Shown here in pieces: positions 26,631-34,490 of a stretch of 64,000 nt of DNA (position 1 is its first letter; each line of letters begins with the position of its first letter). Source of the DNA: Pseudonocardia alaniniphila (GTDB lineage: Bacteria > Actinomycetota > Actinomycetes > Mycobacteriales > Pseudonocardiaceae); the NCBI RefSeq assembly GCF_022524485.1, contig NZ_JAKXMK010000031.1:96647-160646 (forward strand), in the 5' to 3' direction. Made by a program: the position numbers and the translations under genes. Below the pieces are notes generated by a model that ran no database searches, was not told the origin of the DNA, and worked only from the letters and a program-made list of their open reading frames with translations.

Positions 26631-26926
26631 GATCCACTACTCCGAGGGAGGTGGGGGCCGTCTGCGGCCGAATCACTCAGTGCCCTTGCTGCTGGATCCT
26701 CGCAAGGCCGGGGTGTCCGGGACAACGCGAAAGCCGTCTGATCACGAACCTGTCAGGCGGGCGTTGCGTGGCTTCGTTCGCGTTGAATCGGGCTCGAGCG
26801 TCGACGTCCACCGGCATCTGCACACCCTAGGAGGTCGGTCGCGGCGATCACGCCGTCGCTGGACTGCGCGGGTGGGCAAGCCCTGCGGTGCGCCGGCTGC
26901 CACCCCGGGGGTGAGGCCGGCTGTAT
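26631..26926. other. Intergenic region without a recognised gene
   Basis: 296 bases lie between the hypothetical gene's start and a small downstream frame. Nothing recognisable is encoded. A small CCGGCTG/CAGCCGG-type hairpin occurs around 26890-26925. The region presumably includes the promoter of the hypothetical gene at 26630. Confidence 0.4.
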
Positions 26927-27136
26927 CTACCCGGAAGCGTTCCCGGCTCGGGTGGCCACAGCCGCGTGGCCGTCGGCCAGCACACGGGACACCGCGGCCA
27001 GCGTTTGCTCAGGGGTGGCGCCGGCATCTTCCGCGCGCCGGCAGTAGGCGACGGCGAGAGCGCGCAGGGCGGCGTCGGCGTCCACCGGATCGCGCTCCCG
27101 GGGGATGACGACCGTGCCGCGCCTAAAGCGGCTCAA
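26927..27136 (-). CDS. Small hypothetical protein (69 aa)
   Basis: The frame encodes a soluble, alanine- and arginine-rich 69-residue protein (GTVVIPRERDPVDADAALRA, then PEQTLAAVSRVLADGHAA). Its balanced acidic and hydrophobic pattern suggests a helical protein, not an antisense shadow, and no better gene overlaps it. No family is recognised. It follows the two LuxR-type genes on the same strand with a 73-base gap, so it could be their last cistron. Confidence 0.4.
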   Translation of the reverse strand: MSRFRRGTVVIPRERDPVDADAALRALAVAYCRRAEDAGATPEQTLAAVSRVLADGHAAVATRAGNASG

Positions 27137-27209
27137 GGTGTCGCGATGGTGGTGAGCCGGGCCGCGATCGCCGAGGCCCTCTCGTGAGAACGATCAACAA
27201 TGCGACCGT

Positions 27210-27566
27210 TCAGGGGATGACGCCCGCGCGTCGTGCGCTGTCGACGGCGGCGTGCCGGGAGTGGACGCCGAGCTTCGTCATCGCGCTGCGGAGGTAGCTC
27301 TTCACGGTCTCGCCGGTGAGCGCGAGACGTTCGGCGATCTCGCTGTTGCGGCGCCCCACGGCTGCGTGTGCGAGCACGTCGATCTCGCGCGCCGACAGCG
27401 TCGTGTCCCCGGCCTCCGCGGGATCGCGCACGGCGGCGACCAGCTGCTCCGCCAGATCCGCGATGCGTGCCCGTAGCGCCGGGTCGGGAACCGCACCGGT
27501 GGCCGTGCGGAGCAGCGCGAACAGGTGTCGCGCCTCTTCCAGTTCGGCCCCGGCGGTCGCGGTCAC
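27210..27566 (-). CDS. Short LuxR-type regulator (118 aa)
   Basis: An N-terminal helix (LEEARHLFALLRTATG) leads to a LuxR helix-turn-helix: LSAREIDVLAHAAVGRRNSE, then LTGETVKSYLRSAMTKLGV. The C-terminal HSRHAAVDSARRAGVIP is nearly the same as the end of its upstream neighbour (HSRHAAVSAARANGLMP), which indicates a partial gene duplication that dropped the GAF domain. The GTG at 27566 overlaps the neighbour's stop as GTGA, so the two are translationally coupled. It may heterodimerise with the longer protein or act without a ligand domain. Confidence 0.75.
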   Translation of the reverse strand: MTATAGAELEEARHLFALLRTATGAVPDPALRARIADLAEQLVAAVRDPAEAGDTTLSAREIDVLAHAAVGRRNSEIAERLALTGETVKSYLRSAMTKLGVHSRHAAVDSARRAGVIP

Positions 27567-28396
27567 GGCATGAGGCCGTTCGCGCGCGCGGCACTCACCG
27601 CGGCATGTCGGGAATGCACACCGAACTTGCGCATCGTCGAGCGCAACTGGGCCTTCACCGACGTGATCGACATCGTCAGCAGGTCGGCGATCTCCTCGTT
27701 CCGGCAGCCTGTCGAGGCGAGACCGAGGACGTCGAGCTCGCGCGCCGACAGGGACGGCCCCGGCACGCGACGACCATGGAGCCGGGAGGCCTCCTGGAGG
27801 CGGCGGCACGCGGTCGCGATCTCTGTGCTCAGGCCGGGATCCTCGATCCGGGTGGCGAGCTCGGACACCTCGGCGACCAGCGAGCGGAGATCGTCTCGGG
27901 AGTTCGACGGCTCCGCGGCCGGCCCCCCGATGTCGGGCGTCGCGAGCTCGTCGTCGCGGCGTGTCAGCTCGCGCGCCAGCGCCGACGCCGCGTCGCTGAG
28001 CTGTCCGATGGTGCGATCACCCAGCGGGCCGCGCCGGCGCAGAGCCCCGTAGAGGACCGCGCGCACCCCTCGCCCGGTCGAGACCGGGATGGCGACGAGT
28101 GACACGAGTCCCTCGGCGCTCACCTGCCGGTCGTAGTCGTGGCTGATGGTGTCGGCGGCGCTGTAGTCGTGAACCGACACCGGCCTGCCGAGTTGCACGG
28201 CTCGCCCGCCCAGCCCGGAGTCGCGAGCCACGAGCAGGCCGTCGAGGGCCCCGGTTCTCATGCCGGACGCCTCGTTGAGGACGACGCCGGCGGAGTCGAC
28301 CGGCCCGGCGAAGACCACGGGCAGGCCTGTCAGCCTCCGGCAGCCGATGACGGTGCGCCTCAGTGCGGACTGGTGGGCGCCTGTGAACTGTGGCAT
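27563..28396 (-). CDS. GAF-domain LuxR-family transcriptional regulator
   Basis: About 277 residues. The N-terminal half is a GAF-like sensor (VIGCRRLTGLPVVFAGPVDS, RAVQLGRPVSVHDY, LVSLVAIPVSTGRGVRAVLY) and the last ~65 residues form a LuxR helix-turn-helix (LSARELDVLGLASTGCRNEE, then MSITSVKAQLRSTMRKFGV). The ATG at 28396 has GGAG seven bases upstream; an extra nine residues from 28423 are possible. Relatives in actinomycetes often control catabolic or steroid/aromatic genes and sense a small ligand through GAF. It is coupled to a short LuxR paralogue downstream. Confidence 0.82.
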   Translation of the reverse strand: MPQFTGAHQSALRRTVIGCRRLTGLPVVFAGPVDSAGVVLNEASGMRTGALDGLLVARDSGLGGRAVQLGRPVSVHDYSAADTISHDYDRQVSAEGLVSLVAIPVSTGRGVRAVLYGALRRRGPLGDRTIGQLSDAASALARELTRRDDELATPDIGGPAAEPSNSRDDLRSLVAEVSELATRIEDPGLSTEIATACRRLQEASRLHGRRVPGPSLSARELDVLGLASTGCRNEEIADLLTMSITSVKAQLRSTMRKFGVHSRHAAVSAARANGLMP

Positions 28397-28462
28397 TGCA
28401 GCTCCACTTCGTCGTGGCTGCACGTGCTCGTAGCTGCACAGTATGAACTCACTGACAGAGCG

Positions 28463-29125
28463 TCAACTGAGTGACGGTGCGACCAGTGAGTCTCGGCCCG
28501 CGCCGTCCGCACGGAGCCCGTGCGTCCAGAGATCGAGCAGCACATCGAGCATCGCGTCCCGCTTGACGGGCCAGTGGCCGTCGACCCAGAGCCGGCAGAA
28601 GGTGCTCAGCTGGAGGATCAGCAGCTCCAGGCGGAGCTGCGCCTGCTCGCGGTCGGTGCCCGTCCACCGGCCGAGATAGTGGGGCATCGCCTCGGCGCAG
28701 CGATCGAGGATCTTCGAGGCCGAGAGGTCCTCCAGGCCCGGGTCGATCGAGATGGCTTCAGCGGCGAACCGCAGCACGTCGCGGTGCCGCTCGAAGAAAC
28801 CGATGGCCGTGTCGAGCCACTGCCGCAGAGGTTCGCCGCCTGCCCCCTTCAGGGCGTCGAGCCGGCGGTAGAACTCCAGCGTCTCCGCCATCACGACCTG
28901 CTCGTACACCTCCACGACGATGCGGGCCTTGCCCTCGAAATGCAGGTAGAAGGTGGCCCGGCTGACTCCGACGGCCGAGGTGATGTCGTCGATCGTGGTG
29001 GGTCCGTAGCCCTTGGACGCGAAGAGCTCGACCGCGGCGTCACGCAGCAGTCTGCGGGTCATCGCCTTCTGCTTGACCCGCATCGACGTGCGCGGCTCGG
29101 TCTCCTCTGGGCCGTCGGGGTGCAT
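28463..29125 (-). CDS. TetR-family transcriptional regulator
   Basis: A 220-residue repressor. Residues ~20-65 hold the helix-turn-helix (LLRDAAVELFASKGYGPTTI, then DDITSAVGVSRATFYLHFEG), and the remainder is an all-helical ligand domain. The ATG at 29125 is in a good context; an internal ATG at residue 15 is possible. It is divergent from an operon of esterase, LLM oxidoreductase and Baeyer-Villiger monooxygenase, with an inverted repeat CGGAAT-N6-ATTCCG in the shared promoter region. It probably represses that operon and itself, released by a substrate ketone or product. Confidence 0.85.
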   Translation of the reverse strand: MHPDGPEETEPRTSMRVKQKAMTRRLLRDAAVELFASKGYGPTTIDDITSAVGVSRATFYLHFEGKARIVVEVYEQVVMAETLEFYRRLDALKGAGGEPLRQWLDTAIGFFERHRDVLRFAAEAISIDPGLEDLSASKILDRCAEAMPHYLGRWTGTDREQAQLRLELLILQLSTFCRLWVDGHWPVKRDAMLDVLLDLWTHGLRADGAGRDSLVAPSLS

Positions 29126-29244
29126 GCGGTGAGTCTACGGACGGTGTGCCGTCGCCCACCTTCGTCACTTTCGGGGGTACCCAGCCCCGATCGGATTTTT
29201 CTAGTCTTGATCGACGTGGGTGACAACCCGTGTTCTGCATTACG

Positions 29245-29262
29245 CGGAATGGCGCGATTCCG
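29245..29262. promoter_or_regulatory. Probable TetR operator CGGAAT-N6-ATTCCG
   Basis: A perfect six-base inverted repeat with a six-base spacer (GGCGCG), 29 bases upstream of the esterase start and within the intergenic region shared with the divergent TetR gene. Placement and symmetry fit repression of the esterase-BVMO operon. Confidence 0.5.
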
Positions 29263-29291
29263 TCGTCGAAAGTGTTGGGGAAAGGGCGAGC

Positions 29292-30491
29292 GTGATCGAG
29301 GATCCACAGATCAACGGGACCGTCCGGCCTGGTTTCGAGGAGGTCCGCGAGGAGTTCGCAACGAACTTCCGGGAACGCGGTGACGTGGGAGCGTCGCTCG
29401 CCGTCTACGTTCGGGGCGAGCTCGTCGTCGACCTCTGGGGTGGAATCGCCGACCCCGCAACGGGACGCCCGTGGGAGCGCGGCACCGTCGGCATCGTCTA
29501 CTCGGCGACGAAGGGCGCCACCGCCGTTCTGGTCAACCGCCTCGCGGAGCAGGGCGTTCTCGATCTGGGCGCGCCGGTGAGCCGTTACTGGCCGGAGTTC
29601 GCGGCGGAGGGCAAGGACCGGATCACCGTGGCGCAGCTGCTCAGCCACCAGGCCGGGCTCCCCGTGCCGTCCGAGCCGTTGACCCGCGATGAACTCCTCG
29701 CCGGCACGCCCGTCGTGCATGCGCTGGCACGGCAGAAGCCGATGTGGGAGCCGGGCACGGCGCACGGCTACCACGCTCTGACCTTCGGGTGGCTCGTCGG
29801 GGAGCTGGTCATCAGGGCGACCGGTCGTTCGCTGGGCACGGTGTTCGCCGACGAGGTCGCCCGGCCTCTCGGCCTGGACTTCTGGATCGGGCTGCCCGCG
29901 GATCGCGTGGGCTCCGTCGCGCCGCTGATCGACGGCGTCCCCGACCCGAACGCCCTGGACGCCATCACCGACCCGGAGGTGAAGGAGCGCGTGCTGAAGG
30001 TCGTCGCGGCGATGAACGACCCGTCGAGCATGTTCTCCCGCGCCCTCTCGACGAACGGCGCGCTTCCGACACCGCACGCGGCGACGTGGAACGCGCCGTC
30101 GGTGTACGCCGCCGAACTGCCGGCCGCCAACGGGATCACCAACGCCCGATCCCTCGCGCGTCTGTACGCCGCCTGCGTCGGGGAGGTGGACGGACGGCGC
30201 GTGCTGTCCGAAGCCGCGCTCGACCGGGCATGCGTGGAGCAGGTGCACGGCCCCGACGGGGTGATCGTCGGGGAGAGCCGGTTCGGGATCGGCTTCCAAC
30301 TCAGCACGCAGACCGCACCCCTGCTGGGCGAGGGATCGTTCGGGCACGCCGGAGCGGGCGGCGCGCTGGGCTTCGGCGACGTCAGCTCCGAGGTCGGGTT
30401 CGGCTACGTGCAGAACCAGCTGGGCGCGTCGCTGACCGGAGAGCCCCGGACGGCAGCGGTGATCGACGCCCTGCACCGAGCACTGGCCTGA
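29292..30491 (+). CDS. Serine beta-lactamase-fold esterase (EstB-like)
   Basis: About 399 residues of the class C beta-lactamase/esterase family. The nucleophile motif SxxK is SATK (Ser71-Lys74). The base region GYHALTFGWLVGE carries the family tyrosine (YxA/S), and HAGAGG near the end fills the third-motif position (HxG). No signal peptide is seen, so it is likely cytoplasmic. GTG 29292 has AAAGGG upstream; a longer frame to 29220 would overlap the operator. With the downstream Baeyer-Villiger enzyme it plausibly hydrolyses the ester formed from a ketone. It is first in a three-gene operon. Confidence 0.85.
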   Translation: MIEDPQINGTVRPGFEEVREEFATNFRERGDVGASLAVYVRGELVVDLWGGIADPATGRPWERGTVGIVYSATKGATAVLVNRLAEQGVLDLGAPVSRYWPEFAAEGKDRITVAQLLSHQAGLPVPSEPLTRDELLAGTPVVHALARQKPMWEPGTAHGYHALTFGWLVGELVIRATGRSLGTVFADEVARPLGLDFWIGLPADRVGSVAPLIDGVPDPNALDAITDPEVKERVLKVVAAMNDPSSMFSRALSTNGALPTPHAATWNAPSVYAAELPAANGITNARSLARLYAACVGEVDGRRVLSEAALDRACVEQVHGPDGVIVGESRFGIGFQLSTQTAPLLGEGSFGHAGAGGALGFGDVSSEVGFGYVQNQLGASLTGEPRTAAVIDALHRALA

Positions 30492-30521
30492 GGTCGCTCA
30501 CCACCAACAGGAGGTAGATCC

Positions 30522-31688
30522 GTGCGTGTCGGCATGACGATGTTCTTCCAGAACTACGCGGACTGGGATCGCTACGAGGCCAAGGAGCGAGGCGCGAACG
30601 CCCCGGATATCGACCCGCAGAGCGACGTCACACGCTACGAGGAGGAGCTCGACACGGCGCTTGCCGCGGAGGACCAGGGCTGGGACTCGCTCTGGACGGT
30701 GGAGCACCACATCAGCCCGTACACGATGATCCCGAACCCCGTGCAGCTCCTGTCGTTCATCGCCGGGGCGACCTCACGCATCGACGTCGGGACGATGGTC
30801 GTCGTCCTGCCATGGCACCACCCGCTGCGGGTGGCCGAGGACATCACCACCCTGCAGTACCAACTGCGGGGCCGCACGCCGTACATCGGCTTCGGGCGCG
30901 GCGCCGCCCGCCGCGAGTTCCGCCAGCTCGGATTCGAGATGGGGGAGTCCCGTGAGCGGTTCGACGAGGCGATCCAGGTGGTGCAGCTGGCGCTGGCCCA
31001 GGAGTCGTTCAGCTTCCACGGGAAGCACTACGACTTCGAGAACGTCACCATGCGCCCGCGGCCGAAGGACCCCCAGGCCCTGATCGACAACTTCCACTTC
31101 TCGTGGGGCAGCCCGTCCTCGGCACCCGTGGGTGCCCGGTACGGCCTCAAGCCCCTGATCATTCCGCAGCGGGCCTGGGCCGAGTACCACGCCGACCTCG
31201 AAGAGTTCGCCCGAGCTCGCGCCGAGGCGGGGCACGCACCTGCGCGTCCACGCATCCACATGAACGTCTTCTGCGGGCAGACCGAGCAGGAGGCCGAAGA
31301 GGGGGCTCGCCGGTACATCCCGCAATACGCGGACAGTGCCCGGCGCAACTACGAGCTCGACAGCGATCACTTCAGGTCGACCAAGGGCTACGAGCACTAC
31401 GCAGCCCAGTCCACGAACCTGAGGGGCACCGGCGACGCGGCCAAGGCCATGGGCGACGCGTACCTGGCCAACCACGTCTGGGGAACCCCCGACCAGTGCA
31501 TCGAGAAGATGCGCGGCATCGCGGCGGCCTTCCACCCGGAGGAGTTCATGCTCGTGATGCGCTACGGGGACATGCCGCGCGACGTCGCTGCCACGAGCAC
31601 GGATCTGTTCGCCCGTGAGGTCCTGCCCGCCGTCCAGGCCGTCCCGCTCGAGGAGCCGATCGTCTACGGCGCCGCCGCCTCGATCTGA
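30522..31688 (+). CDS. LLM class flavin-dependent oxidoreductase
   Basis: A 388-residue luciferase-like protein. It begins MRVGMTMFFQNYADWDRYEA. It carries LWTVEHHISPYTMIPNP, the EHH segment typical of alkane/alkanal monooxygenases, then LPWHHPLRVAEDITTL and RTPYIGFGRGAARREF in the flavin-binding barrel. Reduced FMN would be supplied by a separate reductase. GGAGG precedes the GTG by seven bases, and the esterase stop is 30 bases upstream. Lying between an esterase and a Baeyer-Villiger monooxygenase, it may oxidise an aldehyde or ketone intermediate of the same pathway. The exact substrate is unknown. Confidence 0.87.
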   Translation: MRVGMTMFFQNYADWDRYEAKERGANAPDIDPQSDVTRYEEELDTALAAEDQGWDSLWTVEHHISPYTMIPNPVQLLSFIAGATSRIDVGTMVVVLPWHHPLRVAEDITTLQYQLRGRTPYIGFGRGAARREFRQLGFEMGESRERFDEAIQVVQLALAQESFSFHGKHYDFENVTMRPRPKDPQALIDNFHFSWGSPSSAPVGARYGLKPLIIPQRAWAEYHADLEEFARARAEAGHAPARPRIHMNVFCGQTEQEAEEGARRYIPQYADSARRNYELDSDHFRSTKGYEHYAAQSTNLRGTGDAAKAMGDAYLANHVWGTPDQCIEKMRGIAAAFHPEEFMLVMRYGDMPRDVAATSTDLFAREVLPAVQAVPLEEPIVYGAAASI

Positions 31689-31702
31689 CGTTCGCGGATT
31701 CG

Positions 31703-31732
31703 CCGGTGTCGCCCTCCGCTGCGACACCGGCG
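31703..31732 (+). terminator. Intercistronic hairpin between LLM and BVMO genes
   Basis: GCCGGTGTCG and CGACACCGGC form a perfect 10-base-pair stem with a 10-base loop, 14 bases after the LLM stop. The following gene continues in the same direction, so it may attenuate or stabilise the transcript and need not end it. Confidence 0.5.
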
Positions 31733-31795
31733 GCCGTGGCCCGTGCGGGCGCGAACGCTCCACGTCTTCCGACGAGCAACGTTGTGGAGGTACTC

Positions 31796-33415
31796 ATGTC
31801 GACGGCAGCAGAAGCCTCGGCTGAAACGGCCGACGTCGTGGTGATCGGTGCGGGTTTCAGTGGGATTTATGCGTTGCATCGCCTGCGCGGTCTAGAGGCG
31901 AGGGTGGTGTGTTTCGAGGCCGGTGACGGTGTGGGTGGGACGTGGTATTGGAACCGCTATCCCGGTGCTCGGGTGGACATCGAGAGCATGCAGTACTCCT
32001 ATTCGTTCGACGAGGATCTGCAGCAGGAGTGGCGGTGGCCGGAGTACTTCTCGCCGCAGGAGGATCTCGAGGCCTACGCCAATCACGTCGTGGATCGGTT
32101 CGGTCTTCGTGAGCAGATCCGGTTCTCCTCGGTGGTGAACCGGTTGCGTTACGACGAGGACGCGAACTGCTGGCACGTGCACACCGATCGGGGCGATCAC
32201 GTCGCGTGCCGGTACGTGGTGGCGGCGACGGGCAGTCTGGACGCGACGAACATTCCGCGGTGGCCGGGTGTGGAGTCGTTCGGTGGGCAGTCCCATCACA
32301 CGTCGAACTGGCCGAAGGAGGGCGTGGACTTCCACGGGAAGCGGGTGGGGCTGATCGGGACCGGGTCGACGGGGATCCAGGTCACCCCGGTGGTCGCGGA
32401 GACCGCGGAGCACCTCTATGTCTTCCAGCGCACGGCGAATTTCAGCATGCCCTCGCGCAACCGTCCGCTCGACCCGGACTACGAGCGGGAGTGGAAGGCC
32501 AACTATCCCGAGCGGCGCGCGAAGATGCTCAACAGTGTCTCGGCGGGGCTGTTCGACATGCCGCAGCGGTCGGTCTTCGACTTCACCCCCGAGGAGCGGG
32601 AGCGGATCATGGAGGAGGCCTGGAACTCGCGCAGCGGGTTCAGGCTCATGCGCTGCTTCACCGACACCGCTCGCGACATCGCGGCCAACGACATCCTTGC
32701 CGAGTTCGTCCGTAACAAGATCCGGCAGACGGTGCACGACCCTGAGGTCGCCGAACTGCTGTGCCCGGACACGCACCCGATCGGGACGAAGCGAATCTGC
32801 ATCGACTCGGGGTACTTCGAGGCGTTCAACCGCGACAACGTCACCCTCGTCGACGTCCGGACGAACCCGATCACGGCCGTCACCCCCGGCGGCGTGGTGA
32901 CCACGGCGGCGTCGTACGAGCTCGACGTCCTGATCTACGCCACCGGCTTCGACGCCATGACGGGCTCGTTGACCCGCATGAACGTGACCGGTGTCGGCGG
33001 CAGGGATCTTCGCGACAAGTGGCAAGACGGGCCGACGAACTATCTGGGGTTTCTCGTTGCGGGGTTCCCGAACCTGTTCATGATCCACGGTCCGGGCAGC
33101 CCGTCGGTGCTGGCGCAGATGATCACCGGTGGCGAGTGGCAGGTCGACTGGGTCGTGCGGTTCATCGAGAACATGGAGAAGGACGGCCGGACGCGCGTGG
33201 ACACCACCCCCGACTGGGAGGACCGCTGGGCCGTGGAGATGGAGAAGGCGGCCGATATGACGCTCTTCAAGCGGGCCGACTCGTGGTACATGGGCGCCAA
33301 CATCCCCGGGAAGCCGCGGGTGTTCATGATGTACGTCGGTGGCTTCGACCAGTACATCCGACGATGCACCGAGCAGGTCGACGCCGGATACGCAGGCTTC
33401 GTACGGACCGCATAG
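31796..33415 (+). CDS. Baeyer-Villiger flavin monooxygenase (cyclohexanone monooxygenase-like)
   Basis: A 539-residue class B flavoprotein. It has an FAD Rossmann motif GAGFSG (18-23), an NADPH Rossmann motif GTGSTG (188-193), and between them the Baeyer-Villiger fingerprint FGGQSHHTSNWP (162-173, FxGxxxHxxxWP). GVGGTWYWNRYPGARVD is typical of type I enzymes, as is the late GPGSPSVLAQM block. It inserts oxygen beside a ketone to give an ester or lactone. GGAGG lies five bases before the ATG at 31796. The esterase at the head of the operon would open that product. Confidence 0.93.
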   Translation: MSTAAEASAETADVVVIGAGFSGIYALHRLRGLEARVVCFEAGDGVGGTWYWNRYPGARVDIESMQYSYSFDEDLQQEWRWPEYFSPQEDLEAYANHVVDRFGLREQIRFSSVVNRLRYDEDANCWHVHTDRGDHVACRYVVAATGSLDATNIPRWPGVESFGGQSHHTSNWPKEGVDFHGKRVGLIGTGSTGIQVTPVVAETAEHLYVFQRTANFSMPSRNRPLDPDYEREWKANYPERRAKMLNSVSAGLFDMPQRSVFDFTPEERERIMEEAWNSRSGFRLMRCFTDTARDIAANDILAEFVRNKIRQTVHDPEVAELLCPDTHPIGTKRICIDSGYFEAFNRDNVTLVDVRTNPITAVTPGGVVTTAASYELDVLIYATGFDAMTGSLTRMNVTGVGGRDLRDKWQDGPTNYLGFLVAGFPNLFMIHGPGSPSVLAQMITGGEWQVDWVVRFIENMEKDGRTRVDTTPDWEDRWAVEMEKAADMTLFKRADSWYMGANIPGKPRVFMMYVGGFDQYIRRCTEQVDAGYAGFVRTA

Positions 33416-33469
33416 TCCGTCGGCCAGGAACGGTCGGGCACGGTGATGGGGACGCCGCACTCAACCGGA

Positions 33470-33497
33470 GACCACCGTGACGCTCTGCAGGGTGGTC
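33470..33497 (+). terminator. Possible terminator after the BVMO gene
   Basis: GACCACC pairs with GGTGGTC across a 14-base loop, 54 bases after the BVMO stop. The stem is short and lacks a T-run, so the call is weak. Confidence 0.3.
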
Positions 33498-33600
33498 GTG
33501 CCCGCAGCGCCGCTTGGCATCGACTGCGGGGAGATCCACCGTGCTGGCGGCGCCATGGGGAGCACGCCGCCTGGCGACGCACGGCCGGCGTGACCAGGCT

Positions 33601-33646
33601 GGTATTTCTATACCGACACATGCTAGGTTGCGGTATAACTATACCG
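33601..33646. promoter_or_regulatory. Duplicated operator GGTATWWCTATACC upstream of map
   Basis: GGTATTTCTATACC (33601-33614) and GGTATAACTATACC (33632-33645) are 14-base palindromes identical at 12 positions. Their spacing is 31 bases, about three DNA turns, placing both on one face. The second is flanked as CGGTATAACTATACCG. They lie 17-60 bases before the methionine aminopeptidase start in an AT-rich island. The symmetry suits a GntR- or TetR-class dimer binding cooperatively. Confidence 0.65.
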
Positions 33647-33662
33647 GTACTGGTGACGTGAG

Positions 33663-34490
33663 GTGTTCGTGATCGAACTGAAGACGCCTGCGGAGATCGA
33701 ACGCATGCACGCGGCCGGGTGTTTCGTCGCCGAGGTGCTCTCCGAGGTCGGCCGGCTCGCCGACGTGGGAGTCAATCTTCTGGACCTGGAGCATCACGCG
33801 CGCGGCATGATCAAACGACGCGGGGCTGAGTCGTGCTACTGGGACTATGCGCCCTCCTTCGGCAAGGGCCCGTTCCGCAACGTCCTCTGCCTGTCGGTGA
33901 ACGACGCGGTCCTGCACGGCCTACCCCACGACTACACGCTGCGCGACGGAGACGTGCTCAGCGCGGACCTTGCGGTCAGCGTCGACGGCTGGGTGACCGA
34001 CTCGGCGCGCACGGTCGTCGTCGGGACGGCCGCCGAGGAGGACCTGCGGATCATCCGCGCCACCGAGGAAGCGTTGGAGGCGGCGATCGAGGTGGCGCGT
34101 CCGGGCAACCGCCTGGGTGATATCTCGGCGGCGATCTGGGCGGTGGCCCGCGACTATGGCTATCCGGTCAACACCGAGTTCGGTGGTCATGGTCTCGGTC
34201 GCACCATGCACGAGGACCCCCATGTTTCGAACAAGGGCCGGGCAGGGCGCGGGCTCACGCTCCGGCCGGGCCTGACCCTCGCGCTTGAACCCTGGTTCGC
34301 CCGTACTACCGACCGGATCGTTTACGACGCCGACGGCTGGACGATCCGGTCGGCTGACGGCTCGCGTACGGCCCATTCTGAGCACACGGTGGCCATCACC
34401 GAGGACGACCCTGTGGTGCTCACCCGGCGTGAATCAGAGCATCCCGCAGGGCTGGGTGGTTCTGCCGATCGCCTACGGAGGGACTGCTAG
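33663..34490 (+). CDS. map: Type I methionine aminopeptidase
   Basis: A 275-residue cytoplasmic metallopeptidase that removes initiator methionine. All five metal ligands of the pita-bread fold are present: Asp102 and Asp113 (ADLAVSVDGWVTDSA), His176 (GGHGLGRTMHEDP), Glu209 (LALEPW) and Glu240 (SEHTVAIT); His85 and His183 fit the substrate-site histidines. A GTG at 33669 has GTGAGG close upstream and is an alternative to 33663. Actinobacteria often carry several map copies. This one sits alone behind a duplicated operator, so it may be conditionally expressed and not the housekeeping enzyme. Its last 18 bases overlap the convergent gene at 34473. Confidence 0.9.
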   Translation: MFVIELKTPAEIERMHAAGCFVAEVLSEVGRLADVGVNLLDLEHHARGMIKRRGAESCYWDYAPSFGKGPFRNVLCLSVNDAVLHGLPHDYTLRDGDVLSADLAVSVDGWVTDSARTVVVGTAAEEDLRIIRATEEALEAAIEVARPGNRLGDISAAIWAVARDYGYPVNTEFGGHGLGRTMHEDPHVSNKGRAGRGLTLRPGLTLALEPWFARTTDRIVYDADGWTIRSADGSRTAHSEHTVAITEDDPVVLTRRESEHPAGLGGSADRLRRDC

